Below are positions 50,701-58,469 of a stretch of DNA of 64,000 nt, piece after piece. The position numbers were made by a program, and so were the translations under genes. The stretch is from positions 1-64,000 of IMG/VR virus record IMGVR_UViG_3300044846_002555. One strand, given 5' to 3'. Under the pieces are notes generated by a model that saw only the letters and a list, made by a program, of their open reading frames with translations, was not told the DNA's origin and made no database searches. This DNA comes from a virus. Position 1 is the stretch's first letter; every line of letters starts with the position of its first letter.

Positions 50701-51615
50701 GAGACAAAAGAAAGCAATTATTCAGGTGTTAATTTATTACAAAATTGGGGTCAAACAGGTCTCTCTTATTTTAATCAACAATTTTATTGTAGTTCAACTG
50801 ATGTACCATACGCAATTTTTTCAGATTTGTCTAAGCATGTTGAGTTTTTAATTGCAAGATTTAGTGGTAAAATTAGTTTATTACCTGATATAACCGCAAA
50901 AGAGATTGTTAAATTTTATACATTATATTTCTCAGCAAATCAAAAAAATATTGATGTATATAACAAATTGGTCCAAGATAATCCGAGTCAAGTAAGTCAG
51001 ATGGAAACTAGTGTTCAACAATCAATTGACCTATTTAAAACTGGTAGTGGAAATCAAAGTGGTAGTTTACCACCTAGTACACCTCCAAAGGCTAATACGG
51101 ATGCTGGGATTTTTGAAAATGCTAAAGCGTTTAGTACGGCTAGTATGCAAAATCTTCAGTATAGTAATGGTCTTCTTACAGGTAATTTTGTTCTTTACTA
51201 TGAAGGTGAATTATTAACCCAAGATTATCCTGCTAAATTATATATTTTGGGTGGTATGGATAAAATTGAAATTTGTAGTTTTACAATAAAACCAACAACA
51301 AATAAAAATGTGGGTTCATTTGTTTCATCACCTAAAGTTATTGAACTTTTAGAGGCGGCTAGAAATGATGAGACGTATAGAATTACTTTTATAGTTAAAG
51401 CGAACGCTTTTCCAAATATTAGTTACGCATTCACGAGAGTTCTTTCACCAATAGATTGTCCTGATGAGGATTTTAAATATCGTCAAATAATTGATGTAGG
51501 TACGTGGGATTCTATTAAAAATGATATTTGTTGTAATTGTTATAGTGAACCTTATACTGGGACACAAATTATTTGGGACGGAAAACCGTGTTCAAAAAAC
51601 GGGACAACATGTTAA
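44728..51615 (+). CDS. Giant baseplate hub protein (gp27/gpD-like region inside)
   Basis: 2295 residues. About 145-240 holds ITSINIRQGLDFLPSITIELEDVKGRAMFEAGD ... YPMFQLTIKGFYGKAVKLQLMLQTF, a hub beta-domain. Around 1735-1870 SIFHGFQIDQSAGQ, then YACTVSMMGNAMIQPTMYFNLRHVPMFSGAYMIQEVNHSIGPGTFETVFKGIRQ, is typical of phage late control D/gp27 hubs (a ring domain ending 'Y.v..v.Hsi..g.f.T...g.r'). About 1955-2095 (RYLVFATIYLGSSNGTELETKE...) may be a peptidoglycan-active domain of unknown type; the last ~200 residues are Cys-containing beta. Very large for the family. It ends at the tail block boundary. Confidence 0.7.
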   Translation: MVDKSENILVEFDYNNISIIDPNKVIDSDGKVQERYVKQENLVMYANLECKVLPRTKLALGVANNDQVQTVSIASINFLKPGDKTFLDNSYTDEITGKDTITGNGVNQPKLTSISNPNKSSDFYIRQTINSGGKQASVDNGLLGITSINIRQGLDFLPSITIELEDVKGRAMFEAGDNSPYAAFFNLPYPMFQLTIKGFYGKAVKLQLMLQTFSSRYDTSNGNFKIKLHFYTYKYTLLSEVPMAALTAVPHMYQSRVNIQTTKGGATNFSNVQDSIVSRGYQKVRELYSEYKSKGMIPDDFPEITVVQMRDRIENFIKNILTSFSQQNLDPLTYVEEYQRLLGNLDKDVYVGAGTSWFSKYMDTENYLVMKGVNGLTEGSKVYTFKREIDTQTKRTAALSELQGIISKAKEKMDENPVCGVDGKYTIDGKTNTSSKSTFKITTDIFPVEPKYGDVNVLETYRQRKKLSTTPNAEQLKQFDNELAEQGVFNSLVIVNKKGSEEKKFQYYIFEGVGRFEDLINQMGTNVKKAKENIQEALTEALTNLLQKKDNGIGFVPNIRNVLAVIFANGEAFLRLMDDVHVQAWNLNDTQIKARRNSILNPETATACVDNVSSGDNETLPIYPWPQMLVATSGKDGREMFELTYPGDKNVINQTKAYQTDLWPEVEFVEEFIRATTQTVKPPADPLTTENPLTDIQRVSLDAIEFPISNAVYDNKEEIKYFYEIFERIFLTSNYSGLLRSNGNTQDQDKVTDVIAEAESINIIQSLSNDNPFIIKKLKEFGINAGNFEVLMRHISNDGTGESWQNFIRGIFNTSYIKNKVNNSSYEFLSQNLLNENKSQPLVSLPGENNVVNFISNSTSSNIFNLTDTYPFTNFPWVKNELANGNSISDIKSSYNTTKVLTYNTNKKIISNFLDITNNNDRRPFTNFLFNEIKSPIYFFDLKLFYENRSFDKQLPTEGNLRYNDYSGLVTSNQTVSMFNTPYFVNSIQQGVKNFRNNDEYPFVASAYLFLNSLPLSTLREKYKTYSSNSATDLDYIFATLKKFGAVHKLPYAWILKIGSVWNRYKNFVETGKDILDTSWSGFSYVHNYDPVTNSPSKNYNLIINGAQMDIVLEKNTTLGVETSSLINTGFYPLLINDFNVFYQGFQIYSGYTDTDIQNGFTSGVTLNYVPEAIINMPEGFDPNNPKRDLRVIPWSVYITTLDQTSSFIVPSQGALINQTSNECITEETNQLKYEITGNTAMYNGSVRMFWSAPNYGYFDIDKVVKPTPIKYLKQVFNITGDTKQENFSINGKQDQYTEISEIFSVFETEVLDSFETEFLNFSKSIYDFDDEFISNSDSETTKSFKNFQMLMRSLMRIPKVGGTNINTELVSAVSDSQLNVLTNILQSFLNYDVVFKYGNPANFDKRLFYTFSNALIADPYTWSKYSFQTPIPLPTSGGTVTLSQSITNYPNEWRALQLYVGFSEIPQLQYTNDGSYITDFFVDCNIDFSVENIKTFAPIIKIYATQKLNDDTLNYNKFVNLMNDYIASTDKFQSIIINKLMPKLQKQLPDVGSTPDTALATALEGPQTKLEYWEAFKALNDKWISGNDFKTKTLFEDVLLMDRANRNIGDKVLVDVNKLKFRLKDINPKTSMLTFVQTILVENNFVVMNIPSYVNFYNVQDAVKNPVPKPEGSLDFANTMFGTFLNVDYRNSSAKMVCFYAGKPSEQPDFQNNANVRFKGDSFDLRRASDNPLIEDQIGKTDWDKSNKVVGFNVDVGPQSQSIFHGFQIDQSAGQATAESLQQTDELVKQSSGKVAGTQNISLYNLYKNRSYACTVSMMGNAMIQPTMYFNLRHVPMFSGAYMIQEVNHSIGPGTFETVFKGIRQAVSNLPEIDSYIQTLKTNLLTSIIEKNKQDKQEVIKESATKGDNVISETNDAVKEATKKDATTSKNSSECKPVSNYEKYSKVDSTTTKSKYKDAISTIITQTSDQKLRYLVFATIYLGSSNGTELETKESNYSGVNLLQNWGQTGLSYFNQQFYCSSTDVPYAIFSDLSKHVEFLIARFSGKISLLPDITAKEIVKFYTLYFSANQKNIDVYNKLVQDNPSQVSQMETSVQQSIDLFKTGSGNQSGSLPPSTPPKANTDAGIFENAKAFSTASMQNLQYSNGLLTGNFVLYYEGELLTQDYPAKLYILGGMDKIEICSFTIKPTTNKNVGSFVSSPKVIELLEAARNDETYRITFIVKANAFPNISYAFTRVLSPIDCPDEDFKYRQIIDVGTWDSIKNDICCNCYSEPYTGTQIIWDGKPCSKNGTTC

Positions 51616-51639
51616 ATTAAGTTTTTTCAAAATAAAAGA

Positions 51640-51647
51640 TATTTATA
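51640..51647 (+). promoter_or_regulatory. TATTTATA promoter-like motif
   Basis: TATTTATAAATAAAAGATT then ATG; the core ends 11 nt before the start at 51659. It begins the replication-side transcription unit. Confidence 0.5.
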
Positions 51648-51658
51648 AATAAAAGATT

Positions 51659-51883
51659 ATGGACACAAAATTAATATTAGACAACTATTTAGGTAAAAAT
51701 ACCAGAAGTACCGAAAAAGATTTGGGAGATGGTTCTAAACAAGTATGTGATTTAGACACAGGTGATTGTTATACTATCAGAATGAAAGATGGTTTAATTG
51801 AAAGAGTGGATAACACATTAAACAAAAATAAGAGAATTCAAGTTGAAACTTTAACAGGTGTAAAACAACTATTAAACGGTTAA
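51659..51883 (+). CDS. Small hypothetical protein
   Basis: 74 residues. MDTKLILDNYLGKNTRSTEKDLGDGSKQVCDLDTGDCYTIRMKDGLIERVDN, then KRIQVETLTGVKQLLNG. Predicted small beta-hairpin core with two cysteines (VCDLDTGDCYTI) that could pair. No family recognised. It is 4 bp before the next gene, so they form a pair. Confidence 0.55.
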   Translation: MDTKLILDNYLGKNTRSTEKDLGDGSKQVCDLDTGDCYTIRMKDGLIERVDNTLNKNKRIQVETLTGVKQLLNG

Positions 51884-51887
51884 TAAC

Positions 51888-52565
51888 ATGAAAAAAATAG
51901 ACAATCAAATTTTAGAAGAAATTGCTAGATATAATTCTATCAATCAATATATTGTTGAACAAGATGCTACGTTACCTCCACCACCAGGTGAAGTTGACCC
52001 AAATGCCGCTCCGGCTCCTGATGCAGGATTAGCCCCTGAAACGGCTCCACCGGCAGACCCAAATGCTGCGACAGTACCACCGGCTCCGGCAGGACCTCAA
52101 CCGGTTGATGTTGCGACTGACCCGGATGTAGAAAAAATTGATGATACAAAATCAGAATCAAAAACTGAGGAAATGGATATTACTGATTTAGTAAAATCGC
52201 AGAAAAAAGTTGAAGAAAAACAAGAAGAATACTTTAGTAACCTATTCCAACATTTAGATAATTTAGAAACTAAATTAGGTGAAATGGATGGTATTATGAC
52301 TAAATTAAATGATTTAGAATCTAAAGTTGAAAAATACAGAGAAAAAACACCTCAAGAAAGATTAGAATTAAGAACACTAGATTCAGGACCTTTCAATCAA
52401 AAATTAAGTCAATTTTTTGATGATAAAGAGGAGGATATGGAAAAAACAGGAAAAAATGAATATATTTTAACTCAAGACGAAGTTGAAGATTATTCCCCAA
52501 ATGAGATTAAAAAAACCTTCAGAAATTTTGAAGACGAAGTAAATCCATTTAGACAAGTAAGATAA
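51888..52565 (+). CDS. Acidic Pro/Ala-rich coiled-coil protein, possibly virion core
   Basis: 225 residues. Residues ~1-25 are a helix (KKIDNQILEEIARYNSINQYIVEQ); ~28-80 are Pro/Ala-rich (PPPPGEVDPNAAPAPDAG...; DNA here is markedly GC-richer than the window). About 85-160 is a coiled coil (QKKVEEKQEEYFSNLFQHLDNLETKLGEMDGIMTKLNDLESKVEKYREK), and the tail is acidic with DEVEDYSPNEIKKTF. Prohead core or scaffold-like proteins have such composition; a structural role is inferred only. Followed by a UUCG-loop terminator. Confidence 0.5.
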   Translation: MKKIDNQILEEIARYNSINQYIVEQDATLPPPPGEVDPNAAPAPDAGLAPETAPPADPNAATVPPAPAGPQPVDVATDPDVEKIDDTKSESKTEEMDITDLVKSQKKVEEKQEEYFSNLFQHLDNLETKLGEMDGIMTKLNDLESKVEKYREKTPQERLELRTLDSGPFNQKLSQFFDDKEEDMEKTGKNEYILTQDEVEDYSPNEIKKTFRNFEDEVNPFRQVR

Positions 52566-52570
52566 TTTTA

Positions 52571-52593
52571 ACGGTCTTCGGACCGTTTTTTTT
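52571..52593 (+). terminator. Rho-independent terminator with UUCG tetraloop
   Basis: ACGGTC-TTCG-GACCGT (52571-52586) with T run to 52593: the C(UUCG)G loop is exceptionally stable. Confidence 0.95.
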
Positions 52594-52661
52594 ACAAAAC
52601 AATTTGACAAACACACGGCTGACACTTATACTTTTATAAACCTTTAAATATTTTAAACACT

Positions 52662-53516
52662 ATGGCGACAAATTCATTAGACGCAGTTTTGGCTCAATAC
52701 GAGCAATCAAAACAAGGTGGTTCTTCTAACACCTCAAAATTCACACAAGAAGAAAGAATGAAAAAATACTTCGCGGCAATCCTTCAAGACAAGGAAACTC
52801 AAGGGCAACGAAGATTAAGAATCTTACCAACTAAAGATGGTTCTACACCATTTAAAGAAGTTTGGTATCACGAGATTCAAGTAGATGGAAAATTCCAAAA
52901 ATTTTATGACCCGGGAAAAAACGACAACGAACGTTCACCTTTAAATGAGGTTTACGAAGAACTTCGTTCAACCGGAAAAGAATCTGACAAAGAGTTAGCT
53001 AAACAGTACTTATCACGTAAATTTTACATTGTGAAAGTTATTGATAGAGATAACGAGGCGGATGGTGTTAAATTTTGGAGATTTAAACATAACTACAAAA
53101 ACGAGGGTATTTTAGACAAAATTATCCCAATTTGGAGAAATAAAGGTGATATCACAGACCCTTTAACAGGTAGAGATATCATTTTAGAATTGACTAAAGC
53201 AAAAACTCCAAAAGGTGCTTTTTACACAGTAATTCAAACGGTTATGTATGACGATGCAGCTCCTGTTCATGAGGATAAAGCAACTGCTGACGGATGGGTT
53301 AACGATGAGTTAACTTGGGAAGATGTTTACTCTAAAAAACCGGTTGAGTATTTAGAAGCTATCGCAAGAGGTGAAACTCCAAAATGGAATTCTGATAAAG
53401 GTGGTTACGATTATGGTAATTCAGACGAAGATGAAACTTCATTTGGTGGTTCTAAACCATCGGCACCTATTGACCCACAAGCGGATGCCGAAGGGGATGA
53501 GGATATGCCATTCTAA
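52662..53516 (+). CDS. 32: ssDNA-binding protein (gp32-like)
   Basis: 284 residues. The N-terminal MATNSLDAVLAQYEQSKQGG is a flexible LAST-like arm; KYFAAILQDKETQGQRRLRILPTKDGSTPFKEVWYHEIQVDGKFQKFYDPGKND is the start of the OB fold as in T4-like gp32. The C-terminal acidic tail ends DEDMPF, the usual SSB tip for partner binding. T4 gp32 has 301 residues and a zinc site; no Cys-rich zinc motif is obvious here. It binds ssDNA and organises UvsX, polymerase and helicase. First gene of the recombination/replication cluster. Confidence 0.85.
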   Translation: MATNSLDAVLAQYEQSKQGGSSNTSKFTQEERMKKYFAAILQDKETQGQRRLRILPTKDGSTPFKEVWYHEIQVDGKFQKFYDPGKNDNERSPLNEVYEELRSTGKESDKELAKQYLSRKFYIVKVIDRDNEADGVKFWRFKHNYKNEGILDKIIPIWRNKGDITDPLTGRDIILELTKAKTPKGAFYTVIQTVMYDDAAPVHEDKATADGWVNDELTWEDVYSKKPVEYLEAIARGETPKWNSDKGGYDYGNSDEDETSFGGSKPSAPIDPQADAEGDEDMPF

Positions 53517-53536
53517 TCAAAAACACTTGGACATAT

Positions 53537-53571
53537 AACTTGGACACTGAGACATACTCGGTGTCCAAGTT
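53537..53571 (+). other. Long hairpin between gp32 and uvsX genes
   Basis: 15-bp stem AACTTGGACACTGAG / CTCGGTGTCCAAGTT with one wobble and a 5-nt loop, no T run after it. Upstream a related direct repeat (acttggaca, 53525) occurs. Possible mRNA stabiliser, attenuator or processing site. Confidence 0.6.
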
Positions 53572-53607
53572 GTCTAAAAAACTAAAAAAATTAAATTAAT
53601 TAGATAT

Positions 53608-54612
53608 ATGGCAATTAAAAAACACGATTTTAAGTCCATTAAGGATAAATTTTCTACATCTGCAAAATACAAACCACAAAGGTTTTTTGACTTAGGTCCT
53701 GACTTTTTGGATGCGGTTGGTATTCCGGGACCAGCAATAGGGCATTTAAATATGTTCTTAGGTCACTCAGACACTGGTAAGACGACTGCTTTAGTAAAAT
53801 GTGCGGTTGATGCTCAGAAAAAACAAATATTACCGGTATTCATTATCACCGAACAAAAATGGTCATTTGAACACGCAAAACTTATGGGTTTTGAATGTGA
53901 AGAAATGGTTGATGAAGAAACAGGTGAATTAGAGTGGGATGGGTTTTATATCTTCAATAATAACTTTGATTATATTGAACAAATTACTGACTACATTAAC
54001 TCTTTATTAGATGCTCAAGAGAAAGGTGAATTAGATTATAGTTTATTATTTTTATGGGATTCTGTTGGTTCAGTTCCTTGTAAAATGACTTACGAAGGTA
54101 AAGGAGGTAAACAACATAACGCAGCGGCTTTAGCTGACAAAATAGGTATGGGTATTAATCAAAGAATATCAGGAAGTCGTAAAGCGGATTCTAAATATGA
54201 GAATACTTTGGTTATTGTTAACCAACCGTGGGTTGAACTTCCGGATAATCCATTTGGACAACCTAAAATTAAAGCTAAAGGTGGTGAAGCAATTTGGTTG
54301 AACTCTTCATTAGTTTTCCGTTTTGGAAATGAAAAAGGTGCAGGAACAACAAAGATTACGGCAACTAAAGATAAGAGAACTATCAAATTTGCGGTAAGAA
54401 CTAAAATCTCCGTAATGAAAAATCATATCAATGGACTTGGTTATGAGGATGGTAAGATTATTGTAACCCCTCATGGATTTTTGGCGGGAAAAGAAACTTC
54501 AGAAGAAAAAGCTTCAATTGAGAAGTACAAAAAAGAATATTCTGAATATTGGAAAAACATTATCGGAACAGATGGTGATTTTGACTTGAAAGAAGTAGAA
54601 GAAAAAGATTAG
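53608..54612 (+). CDS. uvsX: UvsX/RecA-like recombinase
   Basis: 334 residues. Walker A is GHSDTGKTT (52-60); Walker B-type LLFLWDSVGSVPCK includes the catalytic region; then KGGKQHNAAALADKIGMGINQRI and NTLVIVNQPWVELPDNPFGQPKIKAKGGEAIWLNSSLVFRF are RecA/UvsX core. T4 UvsX has 391 residues, so this is shorter. It promotes strand exchange in recombination-dependent replication together with gp32. It lies between the gp32-like and exonuclease genes; the hairpin 53537-53571 precedes it. Confidence 0.9.
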   Translation: MAIKKHDFKSIKDKFSTSAKYKPQRFFDLGPDFLDAVGIPGPAIGHLNMFLGHSDTGKTTALVKCAVDAQKKQILPVFIITEQKWSFEHAKLMGFECEEMVDEETGELEWDGFYIFNNNFDYIEQITDYINSLLDAQEKGELDYSLLFLWDSVGSVPCKMTYEGKGGKQHNAAALADKIGMGINQRISGSRKADSKYENTLVIVNQPWVELPDNPFGQPKIKAKGGEAIWLNSSLVFRFGNEKGAGTTKITATKDKRTIKFAVRTKISVMKNHINGLGYEDGKIIVTPHGFLAGKETSEEKASIEKYKKEYSEYWKNIIGTDGDFDLKEVEEKD

Positions 54613-54633
54613 TAACGAATACAAACAAAACAA

Positions 54634-55638
54634 GTGGTTAAAACCCTATTAGTGGACGGCAATAATTTAGTAAAGATTGGCTTTCACGGAGTAAAAGATT
54701 ATTATCATAATGGAAAACACATAGGTGCCTTATGGCACTTTGTGAATACCATTAGACGATTCATAGATGAACAAAACTTTGATAAAGTTGTTGTTATGTG
54801 GGATGGTGATGATAACTCTTCAACTCGAAAACTTATTTATCCCCAATACAAAGAACAACGTAGAGACAGAGACAACGAGTATAAGTTAGATTCTTTCACT
54901 GAGCAGAAAGAAAGAATCAAACAATACTTGGAGGATTGTTATGTGAGACAAATCAACGTAGATAATAACGAAGCGGATGATTTGATAGCTTACTATTGCC
55001 AAATCTCGGATAACGAACAAAAAACTATTTATTCGGGGGACAAAGACCTTACCCAACTTATTTCAGATAAGGTGTCGGTATATTATCCAAGAACCAAAGA
55101 AACTTATCAATTAGGTAGTAAAATCAAATGTGATATTTACGAATTCCCTCATCAAAATATTAAAACTTATAAAATTTTATCGGGTGATAAATCTGATAAC
55201 ATTGATGGTATTTCAGGTTTAGGAGAGAAAACTCTTATTAAGTTTTTCCCTGAGCTACTTGAAAAACCGGTTTCAATTACCGATATTTTAGAAAAAGCTG
55301 AGAACCTACTTAAAGAAAACAAGAATAATAAAACATTACAAAATTTAATATCGGGTAAAACTAAAAGTGGTGTTCATGGAGAGGAATTTTTTACTATTAA
55401 TGAGAAAATAATAAATCTATCAAATCCGTTAATTACTGATGATGCTAAAGAACTTGTAGAGTTATATTATAGAGAAACGTTAGACCCGGATGGTCGGGGA
55501 CATAGGAATCTTATAAAGATGATGATGGAAGACGGTTTTTTTAAATATCTACCAAAGGGGGATGACGCATGGGTAAATTTTGTTAGACCCTTTATGAAAC
55601 TAACAAGAAAAGAAAAAAGAAATTATAACAACAATTAA
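54634..55638 (+). CDS. 5'-3' exonuclease (T4 RNase H / FEN-1 type)
   Basis: 334 residues. Start codon is GTG (54634). KTLLVDGNNLVKIGFHG and VVVMWDGDDNSSTRKLIYPQYKEQRRDRD hold the first metal-binding Asp and the family's K/R-rich arch. NNEADDLIAYYC, IYSGDKDLTQL and LSGDKSDNIDGISGLGEKT are the other acidic motifs and the helix-three-turn-helix. It removes Okazaki primers and flaps in lagging-strand synthesis. It lies 21 bp after uvsX, and 8 bp before the next gene. Confidence 0.9.
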   Translation: MVKTLLVDGNNLVKIGFHGVKDYYHNGKHIGALWHFVNTIRRFIDEQNFDKVVVMWDGDDNSSTRKLIYPQYKEQRRDRDNEYKLDSFTEQKERIKQYLEDCYVRQINVDNNEADDLIAYYCQISDNEQKTIYSGDKDLTQLISDKVSVYYPRTKETYQLGSKIKCDIYEFPHQNIKTYKILSGDKSDNIDGISGLGEKTLIKFFPELLEKPVSITDILEKAENLLKENKNNKTLQNLISGKTKSGVHGEEFFTINEKIINLSNPLITDDAKELVELYYRETLDPDGRGHRNLIKMMMEDGFFKYLPKGDDAWVNFVRPFMKLTRKEKRNYNNN

Positions 55639-55646
55639 TTAAAACT

Positions 55647-56099
55647 ATGAAAGACCAAGAATCGGTAAAATTAGAATTCTTAATGATGGTAAATGATAAC
55701 ATCATTGTACAAAGATTTTTTAACGTGAGAGAGTTTAACAATGAGGCAAAGAACTCATTAGAACTTTATGAATTACTTCGTGAATTTAAAGAAGACATTC
55801 AAACTCAATTATCATTGAAAACAGTAACGTATATGTCTGATAATATGTACGAAATTATTAACAATCCGGCTATTTTGGAAACGTCATATACTGATGGTCC
55901 GGAGTACTTTAACATCTTCATCAAACAAAATGATGTGACAATTTGTCATAGACAAGTGGACGCTAAAGTATACCCTCCAAAGATAAGATACACTGTGGAT
56001 GTACGCCCACACCTAAAAAACTTGTTGATGAACTTGACTGACATTTTTTCATCTAAAAATTTAACAAAAAAATATATGGATGTTACCTTAAGTGTGTAG
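55647..56099 (+). CDS. Hypothetical protein in the replication operon
   Basis: 150 residues, no recognised family. SVKLEFLMMVNDNIIVQRFFNVREFNNEAKNSLELYELLREFKEDIQTQL, a middle TVTYMSDNMYEIINNPAILETSYTDGPEYFNIFIKQNDVTICHRQVDAKVYPPKIRYTVDVRPHLKNLLMNLTDIFSSKNL. It reads as a compact alpha/beta protein, conserved-looking and lacking low complexity. Location between the exonuclease and the replicative helicase suggests a helicase-loader-like or polymerase-accessory function, by position only. Confidence 0.55.
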   Translation: MKDQESVKLEFLMMVNDNIIVQRFFNVREFNNEAKNSLELYELLREFKEDIQTQLSLKTVTYMSDNMYEIINNPAILETSYTDGPEYFNIFIKQNDVTICHRQVDAKVYPPKIRYTVDVRPHLKNLLMNLTDIFSSKNLTKKYMDVTLSV

Positions 56100-56107
56100 T
56101 ATTTATT
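56100..56107 (+). promoter_or_regulatory. TATTTATT promoter-like motif before helicase
   Basis: TATTTATT ends 22 nt before the ATG at 56130, immediately after the preceding stop. Confidence 0.4.
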
Positions 56108-56129
56108 AATACACTAAAAGAAAAAATAT

Positions 56130-57512
56130 ATGGCGTCAAACAAAAATTTCGAGTATCTAGGTAGTACCTTTCAGATACAATTATTAAACCAAATCATTAT
56201 TGATAAAGATTTTTCAAGGTCTATCATCGATGTGATTGAAACAAGTTATTTTGAGAATAAATACTTCAAATTAATTATTCAAATGATTAAAGAGTATTAT
56301 ACAAAATACGAACATACACCAACCTTTGACACATTAGAACAAATCACAAAATCTGAGATACAACAACCTCTAGCTGCGAAAATCATTATTGATACCCTTA
56401 ATAAAGTTAAGGAATCCACACTTGAGGGAGCGGAGTTTGTACAAGAAAAATCAATGAAGTTCTGTAAGCAACAGGAGTTACAGAAAGTTATGGTTAAAGC
56501 TCAAAAAATCATCGACACGGGTGAATTTGAAAGTTACGACACATTAGAGGAGATGGTAAGTAAAGCTCTTCAAGTTGGGGAACACGATAAGGGAACAGAA
56601 AGTGTTTTCAGCAATTTAGATGACGTTTTAAACGAAGATTATCGCCATCCGATACCAATGGGTATTCCGGGGATAGATAGGTTATTAAAAGGTGGTTTAG
56701 CTAAAGGTGAAATCGGTGTTGTATTAGCACCAACAGGTGTTGGTAAATCAACTTTACTGACAAAAATCTCAAATCACGCATTTAATTTGGGATACAATGT
56801 TTTACAAATATTCTTTGAGGATAACCCAAAGATTATTCAACGTAAACACATTACGTTATGGACAAAAATCCATCCGGATGAATTGTCTTTAAAAAAGGAT
56901 GAGGTTATGATTAAAGTTCAAGAAATTAAGGAGAGTATGACTAATCAATTGATACTTAAAAAACTTCCATCAGATACTGTAACAATGATGCAAATTAAGA
57001 ATCAAATTAGAAAAATGATTTCTGAAGGAAACAAAATTGATATGGTATTATTGGACTACATTGATTGTGTTGTTCCTGATAAAAACTTGGGTGACGAATG
57101 GAAATCTGAAGGGTCTGTTATGAGAGGATTTGAGGCGATGTGTCATGAACTTGATTTAGTTGGTTGGACAGCAACACAAGGTAACAGAAGTTCAATATCA
57201 TCAGATGTTGTAACTACTGACCAAATGGGTGGTTCAATCAAAAAAGCACAGGTTGGGCACGTAATTATTTCCGTGGCAAAATCTCTACAACAAAAAGAAA
57301 TGAAACTAGCAACGATTGCAATTACTAAATCACGTATTGGTGATGATGGTATTGTCTTTGAAAATTGTAAATTTGACAATGGTATGTTAGAAATTGATAC
57401 AGAAAGTTCGGTGACCTTTTTAGGTCTTGAAGAACAAACTGAAGAAAGAAATAGACAACGAATCAAAGATTTGTTAGAAAAAAGAAAAGAAAAACAACAA
57501 ACACAAAATTAA
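56130..57512 (+). CDS. 41: DnaB-like replicative helicase (gp41-like)
   Basis: 460 residues. An N-terminal helical domain (1-~150) resembles the DnaB/gp41 collar. RecA core: [23 protein letters not shown] with Walker A at ~200-208, [30 protein letters not shown] (Walker B) and [39 protein letters not shown]4 gp41 is 475 residues. It unwinds the fork ahead of the polymerase. No primase gene is seen in this window. It is 5 bp before the R2 gene, so replication and nucleotide supply are co-expressed. Confidence 0.9.
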   Translation: MASNKNFEYLGSTFQIQLLNQIIIDKDFSRSIIDVIETSYFENKYFKLIIQMIKEYYTKYEHTPTFDTLEQITKSEIQQPLAAKIIIDTLNKVKESTLEGAEFVQEKSMKFCKQQELQKVMVKAQKIIDTGEFESYDTLEEMVSKALQVGEHDKGTESVFSNLDDVLNEDYRHPIPMGIPGIDRLLKGGLAKGEIGVVLAPTGVGKSTLLTKISNHAFNLGYNVLQIFFEDNPKIIQRKHITLWTKIHPDELSLKKDEVMIKVQEIKESMTNQLILKKLPSDTVTMMQIKNQIRKMISEGNKIDMVLLDYIDCVVPDKNLGDEWKSEGSVMRGFEAMCHELDLVGWTATQGNRSSISSDVVTTDQMGGSIKKAQVGHVIISVAKSLQQKEMKLATIAITKSRIGDDGIVFENCKFDNGMLEIDTESSVTFLGLEEQTEERNRQRIKDLLEKRKEKQQTQN

Positions 57513-57517
57513 AAAAA

Positions 57518-58468
57518 ATGGAAGAAAAAATATTAAAAGAAAATCCGAACAGATTCGTTATTTTCCCTATTGAACATAATGATATATGGGAATTTTACCA
57601 ACAACATCAAGCAGCGTTTTGGACGGCTGAAGAAGTTGATTTATCCAATGACATTAGAGATTGGGAAAATTTAACAGACAATGAAAGATTCTTTGTTAAG
57701 AATGTATTATCATTTTTCGCAGCATCTGACGGAATCGTTAACGAAAACCTAGCGGAAAATTTCTTAAAAGAAGTACAATATCCTGAAGCTAAGTTCTTCT
57801 ACGGATTCCAACTTATGGCTGAAAATATTCACTCATTAATGTATTCATTATTGATTGACACTTATATTTCAGATGCGGATGAAAAAGATGAATGTTTCCA
57901 CGCGATTGATAAATTACCTGCGGTTCAAAAGAAAGCGAAATGGGCTTTAGATTGGATTGAAAATTCTACTTTCCAAGAAAGATTGGTTGCGTTTGCGGCG
58001 GTTGAAGGTATCTTCTTTTCAGGTTCATTCTGTTCAATTTTTTGGTTAAAATCAAGAGGAATAATGCAAGGTTTATGTAACGCTAATTCACTTATCTTTA
58101 AAGATGAGAACTTACATTGTGATTTTGCAATTCATTTGATTAATAATCACGTTGAGAATAAACCAAGTGAGAAAAGAATTAAAGAAATTTTATTATCAGC
58201 GTTAGAGATTGAAAAAGAATTTATTACTGAATCTATACCAGTATCTTTAATTGGTATGAACTCAAACTTGATGAAACAATATCTTGAATTTGTGACTGAT
58301 GGTTTATTAGTTAAATTTGGATGTAAAAAACAATTTAACGTAGAACAACCATTTAAGTTTATGGAACAAATTGCTGTTGAAACAAAGGGTAACTTCTTTG
58401 AATCAAGAACTATGGAGTACCAAAAAGCTAAATTGGGTGAGTCATTAACATTTACTGAAGATTTTTAA
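57518..58468 (+). CDS. nrdB: Ribonucleotide reductase class I, small subunit (R2)
   Basis: 316 residues. Complete di-metal site: D41 in [11 protein letters not shown]77-region NENLAEN, E102/H105 in [11 protein letters not shown], the second-half Glu in [13 protein letters not shown], and E/H in [12 protein letters not shown]; the radical tyrosine is Y109 (LMYSLL). The layout is the eukaryote/virus-like R2 pattern. It generates the tyrosyl radical for R1, encoded 1 bp downstream. Found in many T4-like phages to supply dNTPs. Confidence 0.93.
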   Translation: MEEKILKENPNRFVIFPIEHNDIWEFYQQHQAAFWTAEEVDLSNDIRDWENLTDNERFFVKNVLSFFAASDGIVNENLAENFLKEVQYPEAKFFYGFQLMAENIHSLMYSLLIDTYISDADEKDECFHAIDKLPAVQKKAKWALDWIENSTFQERLVAFAAVEGIFFSGSFCSIFWLKSRGIMQGLCNANSLIFKDENLHCDFAIHLINNHVENKPSEKRIKEILLSALEIEKEFITESIPVSLIGMNSNLMKQYLEFVTDGLLVKFGCKKQFNVEQPFKFMEQIAVETKGNFFESRTMEYQKAKLGESLTFTEDF

Positions 58469-58469
58469 T

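Noticed and set aside
57143-57466. 107-residue minus-strand ORF inside the helicase gene
   Set aside because: Shadow ORF; composition reflects the complement of conserved helicase codons.
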